NCBI GenBank assembly: GCA_017504485.1
Contig: JAFVRC010000015.1
Span: 28,545-92,544 of the forward strand
Length of the DNA stretch: 64,000 bases
Source: Alistipes sp.
Lineage (GTDB): Bacteria; Bacteroidota; Bacteroidia; Bacteroidales; Rikenellaceae
Reading direction: 5' to 3'
Below are positions 59,999 through 64,000 of this stretch, one piece after another. A model generated the notes under the pieces. The model ran no database searches and was not told where the DNA came from. It saw only the letters and a program-made list of their open reading frames with translations. Every line of letters starts with the position of its first letter. The stretch's first letter is position 1. The position numbers and the translations under genes are program-made.

Positions 59999-61159
59999 AT
60001 GAAAAGATTATTTCTTACTATCGCGCTGCTCACAGCCTCGCTCTCGGCGTGGGCACTGACTCCTAACAAGGTGGTATTTCCGGATATCGAGGGTTACAAG
60101 ACGCTCAAGGGCGATTTTCACATCCACACCGTATTCTCGGATGCAAGCGTATGGCCTGCAACACGCGTAACGGAGGCTATTTGGGAGGGTCTCGACGTGA
60201 TTGCCATCACCGAGCATATCGACACGCGCCATCAGAAGTTGCGCAAGGAGGGTCTCTTTACCGATAAGTGCGACCGCGACTGCTCGTATCGAATTGCAGC
60301 CAAGGCGGCCAAGCGCACCGACCTGATTGTCATCCAAGGTGGCGAGATTACTCGCGAGATGTCGCCGGGCCACTTCAACTTTATCTTCGTCAAGGATAAT
60401 GACGAGATTTGCCGCAAGGCCGAGCTCTTCAACGACTCGCACCCGAAGGCTGCCGAGGAGGCTCTCAAGGAGGCGCAGGCGCAGGGAGGCTTTGCCTTTT
60501 GGAATCACCCGCAGTGGAACAAGCACGCACCAAACGAGACCAAGTGGTACAAGGAGCATACGAAGTTCCTCAAGGCCGGCCTTTTCAACGGTATCGAGGT
60601 CTATAACATGGAGTATTGCCCCGAGGCACACGACTGGGCATTGAAGTACAACCTGACGATGTTCGGCAACTCGGATGCTCACGAGCCATTCTTCTCGCTC
60701 ATCGACTATCAGAATGGCGGACATCGCCCTTTGACGCTCGTCTTTGCCAAGGAGCGCAGCGAGAAGGGTGTGCGCGAGGCCCTCGACGACCGCCGCACGG
60801 TGGTATTTGCCGAGAAGAACATCTATGGCCGCGAGGATTGGGTGCGCAAGCTCTACGAGGCAAGCGTAAAGATTAAGAATGTGCGTTGGACCGAGAAGCG
60901 CGTGTATGTAACCATCGAGAACCTCTCGAGCGTGCCGGTACGTTTTGCCAAGGCCCCGGGCGCCGAGCAGTGGAGTTATCAGCGTGAAGCAGAGTTGCCA
61001 CCGCTCTCAACAGCCACGGTGGTCATCGCGGCCCTGCAAAAGGACCACAAATATCAGCCTATCACGGCTGACGAGGTGCAGATGAATCTCTTTGTCGAGA
61101 ATTTCCACATAGGAGCACACAAGCCTCTCGAGGTTAAGTACACCTTCAAACGCAAGTAA
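59999..61159 (+). CDS. PHP-domain phosphodiesterase (Sb-PDE family)
   Basis: 386 aa. Signal peptide ending at AWA (~20). The PHP metal motifs are DFHIHTVFSDAS (HxH, ~40-51), AITEHIDTR (~72-80), FWNHPQWN and FGNSDAHE (~220-228). Family members hydrolyse phosphodiesters; this group is named after a Sphingobium phosphodiesterase. Location is periplasmic or extracellular, so it may release phosphate from lipids or nucleic acids. A C-terminal beta region (~290-386) extends the barrel. It is 20 bases after nfnB and ends in a strong terminator. Confidence 0.87.
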   Translation: MKRLFLTIALLTASLSAWALTPNKVVFPDIEGYKTLKGDFHIHTVFSDASVWPATRVTEAIWEGLDVIAITEHIDTRHQKLRKEGLFTDKCDRDCSYRIAAKAAKRTDLIVIQGGEITREMSPGHFNFIFVKDNDEICRKAELFNDSHPKAAEEALKEAQAQGGFAFWNHPQWNKHAPNETKWYKEHTKFLKAGLFNGIEVYNMEYCPEAHDWALKYNLTMFGNSDAHEPFFSLIDYQNGGHRPLTLVFAKERSEKGVREALDDRRTVVFAEKNIYGREDWVRKLYEASVKIKNVRWTEKRVYVTIENLSSVPVRFAKAPGAEQWSYQREAELPPLSTATVVIAALQKDHKYQPITADEVQMNLFVENFHIGAHKPLEVKYTFKRK

Positions 61160-61186
61160 CGCACTACGAGAGTGCGATACATAAAG

Positions 61187-61229
61187 AGTTCGGGGCTGCC
61201 TCGTAGTGAGGCAGCCCCGAAACTTTTTG
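61187..61229. terminator. Terminator between the phosphodiesterase and sialidase genes
   Basis: GTTCGGGGCTGCCTC pairs with GAGGCAGCCCCGAAAC around GTAGT, followed by CTTTTTG; genes on both sides converge here. Confidence 0.92.
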
Positions 61230-61243
61230 TGCGCGGACGGCTG

Positions 61244-63316
61244 TTAGTTCGCTATGCGGCAATCGACATATACGGGCAGGTGGTCCGAACCCCACACACC
61301 GTCGTAGTCCTTGATGATAAGTTCCCAATTGCTGATGCGAATTGAGTTCGGTGTAACGAAGATGTGGTCGATATGTTGTCCATCGATCGGTAGGCTCTCG
61401 GCCGGCTTATAGTGCGTGCAGGAGCGATACTGCTTATTGGTCGTGCGGTCGGCGAGGGTCATTGCATCCTTCAGGTATGGTGACCCGTGCAGAATGCGAT
61501 AGGCAAGGCTGTTCTGCGGCGAGTTGTAGTCGGCTGTGACGAAGGTTGGCGCACCCTTCGATATGCGTCGAATCATGTCGAGGATGATGTGCGAGGCATT
61601 CAGTCTCGCCTCTTTGCCTCGGTGGTCGTAGTGGCCGTTGAAGATGAAGAACTCCTTGCCTGTGCGTTTGTCGCGGAACTTTGCCCACGTGAAGAGACGG
61701 GCCGAGTGCGCGCCATAGCCACGCTTGGCCGCCTTGTCAGATAGCCAAATGGTGGCGTGGTCGAGCAACTCCAATCGCTCACGGCGGTAGAAGATAGGGT
61801 TGAAGTGACGCGTGGTGTTCCGGTCGTCGCCCGATATGTTCGAGCCTATCCAATCGTACTCGTCACCAATATGTTTCATCAAATCGTTAATTTGAGGTAG
61901 CCACGGCTCTTGTGCGCCGAAGATGTCGAAGCGGTACTCCTTGATGACGGCGGCTGCAGCTTCGATGCGCGGTGGCCAAGGAGACCTCTTGCCCGGGTAT
62001 TGAATGTTGTAGGTGGCCAGACGCAAATCCTCCGATGCCCAATCGGTCTTCGGAGCTGTTATCTGCCGGAGCTCTGCCTCCACACGCTCCTTGGCCTTAC
62101 CGGCCGTGAGCACCGTGCGGGCATTATCGGTCACATGTTTGCTATCCTCCTTGGAGAGGGCAAAGTCGGCCTTCGAGGTGGTGTATAGGCGATTTACGCA
62201 TAACCCCTCTGGGTCGCTGTGCGTGACGATATATATCGTGCCATCCTTGCCCTCGGTCACGACAGGATTGATGGTAGAGGCTCCGGTGGAGAGCTGAATA
62301 TTGCCGTACCAATTCTCGCCGTTATCGTCAGAGAGGTAGGCGTACATGCCCGTAGGTCGCCAAAAGAGTGTCTGCTTGATGTGGCCGTTGCGTACCATGA
62401 GTAGCGAGCCGTTCGAAAGACGGTGTATTGCAAAATTCTGGTCTGGGGCTAATACGAACTTCTCCGGCTCGCTCCACTCCTTGCCGTTTGCCGAGGTCGC
62501 GGTGTAGAGCGATGTGGTGCCCGATACGCGCAGCACCATCTGCACCTCGTTGTTGTCGTTGATGAAGAGCTGTGGATTGTTATATCGTCCGGCTACCCAC
62601 TCGTCGGCAGGCTGTACGCAACCGAGGTGTGCGCGCCACGAAGTACCCTTATTGCTCGAGATATAGACTCCTGCGCCACGCTTTGAGTCGATGTCGTGCT
62701 GCTTGTCTGCGTATGGAGAGACGAAGCGTGGACGATTCCACTTGTTGGCGATAAACGGAGTCTTGTCGTAGCTCATAACCTCCCTGCCCCACAGTGCCAC
62801 GGGGAGAAACCACTTGCCGGCCTTGTTTACCACAGGGCGGCCTGTCGGGATGCCTACGCCGAGGTACTTCGGCGCGTTCCATACGGGCTGCTTGGCGTTA
62901 GGATTACTGCAGCACATGGCCCACATTGCGCCGCGACCGTCGTAGTAGCCGTCGAACACCGAGTAGAAGAGCCATAAATCGCCCTTTGGCGACCTCCATA
63001 ATATGCCGTTACGCACGGCGCGCTTCTCGGCCCGCGCGTCGAGCACGAGATTCTGCTCCACCCACGACTTGCCCTGCGTGTCGCTATATGCGAGTGTCAG
63101 GAAGCCATCTGCATTGTCACCTCCGCATAGCACCGAGGCCCATAGACGACCCTTACCAGTAACTTCGAGGGCGGTAATCTGTGTGTAGTCGAGTGCGCTG
63201 GATGCATACTTCGCCTCATTTGTCAGCGACTTGGGCTCAACCGAGAGTGGTGCCTCTTTTGCGCCGGCAACAGCAATGGCGAGGAGTGATACCATGAGTA
63301 ACAGAGTCTTCTTCAT
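61244..63316 (-). CDS. Sialidase-type propeller fused to an endonuclease/exonuclease/phosphatase domain
   Basis: 690 aa. Signal peptide to AVAGA (~19). Residues ~25-410 read as a BNR/sialidase-like propeller with Asp-box repeats (SDTQGKSW, SSNKGTSW, SDDNGENW). Residues ~425-690 are a complete EEP domain: LATYNIQY, GAQEPW (catalytic Glu), NGHYDHRG, TADYN and WGSDHLPVYVD (catalytic Asp/His). The propeller may bind or cleave glycans (the Arg triad of true sialidases is not certain); the second domain would cut phosphodiesters or nucleic acid. No frame break exists between the two. It converges on the phosphodiesterase gene. Confidence 0.85.
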   Translation of the reverse strand: MKKTLLLMVSLLAIAVAGAKEAPLSVEPKSLTNEAKYASSALDYTQITALEVTGKGRLWASVLCGGDNADGFLTLAYSDTQGKSWVEQNLVLDARAEKRAVRNGILWRSPKGDLWLFYSVFDGYYDGRGAMWAMCCSNPNAKQPVWNAPKYLGVGIPTGRPVVNKAGKWFLPVALWGREVMSYDKTPFIANKWNRPRFVSPYADKQHDIDSKRGAGVYISSNKGTSWRAHLGCVQPADEWVAGRYNNPQLFINDNNEVQMVLRVSGTTSLYTATSANGKEWSEPEKFVLAPDQNFAIHRLSNGSLLMVRNGHIKQTLFWRPTGMYAYLSDDNGENWYGNIQLSTGASTINPVVTEGKDGTIYIVTHSDPEGLCVNRLYTTSKADFALSKEDSKHVTDNARTVLTAGKAKERVEAELRQITAPKTDWASEDLRLATYNIQYPGKRSPWPPRIEAAAAVIKEYRFDIFGAQEPWLPQINDLMKHIGDEYDWIGSNISGDDRNTTRHFNPIFYRRERLELLDHATIWLSDKAAKRGYGAHSARLFTWAKFRDKRTGKEFFIFNGHYDHRGKEARLNASHIILDMIRRISKGAPTFVTADYNSPQNSLAYRILHGSPYLKDAMTLADRTTNKQYRSCTHYKPAESLPIDGQHIDHIFVTPNSIRISNWELIIKDYDGVWGSDHLPVYVDCRIAN

Positions 63317-63361
63317 ACAATCTTCTTTTTGGATAAACTTGGTAGTGTTGAAACATTACTA

Positions 63362-63369
63362 CAAATGTA
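63362..63369 (-). promoter_or_regulatory. Predicted -7 box of the sialidase-EEP gene
   Basis: Reverse-strand TACATTTG, 45 bases before the ATG; no clear -33 TTTG. The remaining spacer to 63603 holds only the tRNA-Gly promoter. Confidence 0.5.
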
Positions 63370-63527
63370 ATATTTTTTTTGTAATATTTGTATGCGAACA
63401 CTGTTTTTTTCGTTGGCGGACGGTGTCACCTCGGCCGAGCCGAAGGCTATACGCCCCTCCTGCACCCCTCCTGCGCTCTGTGTTTGGGCCGCAAAAGCAA
63501 TAATTTTTAATTTTTTTTCGATTTTTC

Positions 63528-63558
63528 TTGCACAGTAATTTTTTTTGCTCTATATTTG
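63528..63558 (+). promoter_or_regulatory. Promoter of tRNA-Gly
   Basis: TTG (63528-63530), 20 bases, TATATTTG (63551-63558). Confidence 0.7.
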
Positions 63559-63603
63559 CACTCGCAAAACGACGATAAGTCCATTGCAAGGTTCAAGACA
63601 AAT

Positions 63604-63679
63604 GCGGAAATAGCTCAGTTGGTAGAGCACAACCTTGCCAAGGTTGGGGTCGCGAGTTCGAGTCTCGTTTTCCGCTCCA
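63604..63679 (+). tRNA. tRNA-Gly(GCC)
   Basis: Acceptor GCGGAAA/TTTCCGC, D-loop TAGCTCAGTTGGTAGAGC, anticodon stem CAACC/GGTTG around TTGCCAA (GCC), T-loop GTTCGAGTC, discriminator T and an encoded CCA (63677-63679). Confidence 0.97.
63658..63677 (+). repeat. tRNA-Gly 3' end, left copy of a 20-bp direct repeat
   Basis: TCGAGTCTCGTTTTCCGCTC, the T-arm and acceptor end of tRNA-Gly, recurs exactly at 63885-63904. Such copies are the usual footprint of integration at a tRNA 3' end. Confidence 0.85.
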
Positions 63680-63687
63680 AAAGCCAG

Positions 63688-63717
63688 AAAAGGTCGAGAT
63701 GTTTTCTCGACCTTTTT
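63688..63717 (+). terminator. Terminator of tRNA-Gly
   Basis: Twelve-base stem AAAAGGTCGAGA/TCTCGACCTTTT with loop TGTTT and a T-tract. Confidence 0.9.
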
Positions 63718-63884
63718 CTTTTCTGCCTTTTGGGATATGTTACCTATCCCCCAAACCCCCTTTCTGTAAAGGGGGCTTATGGAGCGAAAAACGAGACTTG
63801 CCACGAGCGACCCCAATTGCCCCCTCTCAGGGGGTTAGGGGGTGTAGATATAGTTCGCGAGAAATGCCCACGAACATCGTGGGC

Positions 63885-63904
63885 TCGAGTCTCGTTTTCC
63901 GCTC
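63885..63904 (+). repeat. tRNA-Gly 3' end, right copy of the direct repeat
   Basis: Exact duplicate of 63658-63677, 227 bases downstream, preceded by a perfect 8-base hairpin instead of the rest of the tRNA. Confidence 0.85.
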
Positions 63905-63912
63905 AAACGAAG

Positions 63913-63942
63913 AAAAGCAGTCCAAACGGGCTGCTTTTTTCG
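63913..63942 (+). terminator. Terminator after the second tRNA-end copy
   Basis: Eleven-base stem AAAAGCAGTCC/GGGCTGCTTTT (one T-G pair), loop AAAC, then further T residues. Confidence 0.85.
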
Positions 63943-64000
63943 TTTGACACGATGGCCCGCACGAGCGACCCCACGCACCCCCTGTCAGGGGGTTAGGGGG

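Larger units (their letters stand above)
63780..64000. repeat. Decayed tRNA-Gly copies and G-tract repeats
   Basis: Positions ~63780-63815 are a diverged inverted copy of the tRNA-Gly 3' half (reverse strand TTGGGGTCGC...CGTTTTTCGCTCC). ACGAGCGACCCCA followed by CCCCCTnnCAGGGGGTTAGGGGG occurs at ~63800 and again at ~63961 to the end. Between them lie a perfect GCCCACGA/TCGTGGGC hairpin (63866-63884) and the exact 20-bp tRNA-end copy (63885-63904). No gene is supported in this stretch. Confidence 0.75.

Noticed and set aside
63800-64000. CRISPR array
   Set aside because: There are only two units, the repeats are G-rich and tRNA-derived, spacing is not that of CRISPR spacers, and no cas gene is present.

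Overview
The window reads as chromosomal DNA of a gut Bacteroidales bacterium, most likely a Rikenellaceae/Alistipes-like organism. This is inferred from GC-rich coding DNA with AT-rich spacers, Bacteroidetes-type promoters (TAnnTTTG at -7, often with TTTG about 19 bases upstream), weak Shine-Dalgarno signals, many lipoproteins and outer-membrane barrels, and families largely confined to the phylum. No phage, insertion sequence, CRISPR array or origin is visible.

Layout. 0-2.6 kb: truncated parA diverging from a CPBP protease/SDR pair. 3-12.2 kb: beta-barrel protein, two PpiC/SurA-type chaperones, an LptA/OstA-like protein, lpxD, a thioredoxin-fold lipoprotein and ruvC (envelope biogenesis). 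12.2-16.2 kb: rubrerythrin, YqaA-like membrane protein, PNGase F-like lipoprotein, an AT-rich patch with a gene remnant and a barrel gene, a 200-bp nested palindrome that looks like a rod-shaped 6S-type RNA, and tRNA-Thr. 16.2-24.1 kb: AraC regulator diverging from a four-gene surface operon with two thioredoxin-like proteins. 24.1-32.1 kb: galM and a GntR-type regulator facing a sugar operon (MFS, isomerase, ManA-like, ROK kinase). 32.1-37.1 kb: leftward antiporter, GH109, S1/P1 nuclease and glutamine synthetase genes. 37.3-41.1 kb: methionine operon (metY, metX, hom) preceded by a short Met/Cys-rich leader ORF. 41.2-46.1 kb: hydrolase, LuxE-like, LicD, GT2, then queA on the other strand. 46.3-52.7 kb: DUF4954 protein, sialate O-acetylesterase, YdeI-like, flavin reductase and pncB. 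52.9-54.3 kb: tRNA-Val, tRNA-Asn and a PadR/DUF2812 pair. 54.4-63.3 kb: DUF1573 protein, NfnA and NfnB separated by a glycosidase-like lipoprotein, PHP phosphodiesterase, and a sialidase-nuclease fusion on the other strand. The end holds tRNA-Gly(GCC) followed by direct and inverted copies of its 3' part.

The lifestyle implied is that of an anaerobic commensal feeding on host glycoproteins: PNGase F-like, GH109, sialate O-acetylesterase and sialidase enzymes, sugar uptake and isomerisation, and flavin-based NAD(P)H/ferredoxin exchange. The strongest candidates for something undescribed are the Met/Cys-rich leader ORF before metY (37333-37407), the nested palindrome at 15641-15840, the face-to-face promoters at 26326-26430, and the surface thiol-redox operon at 17708-24069.
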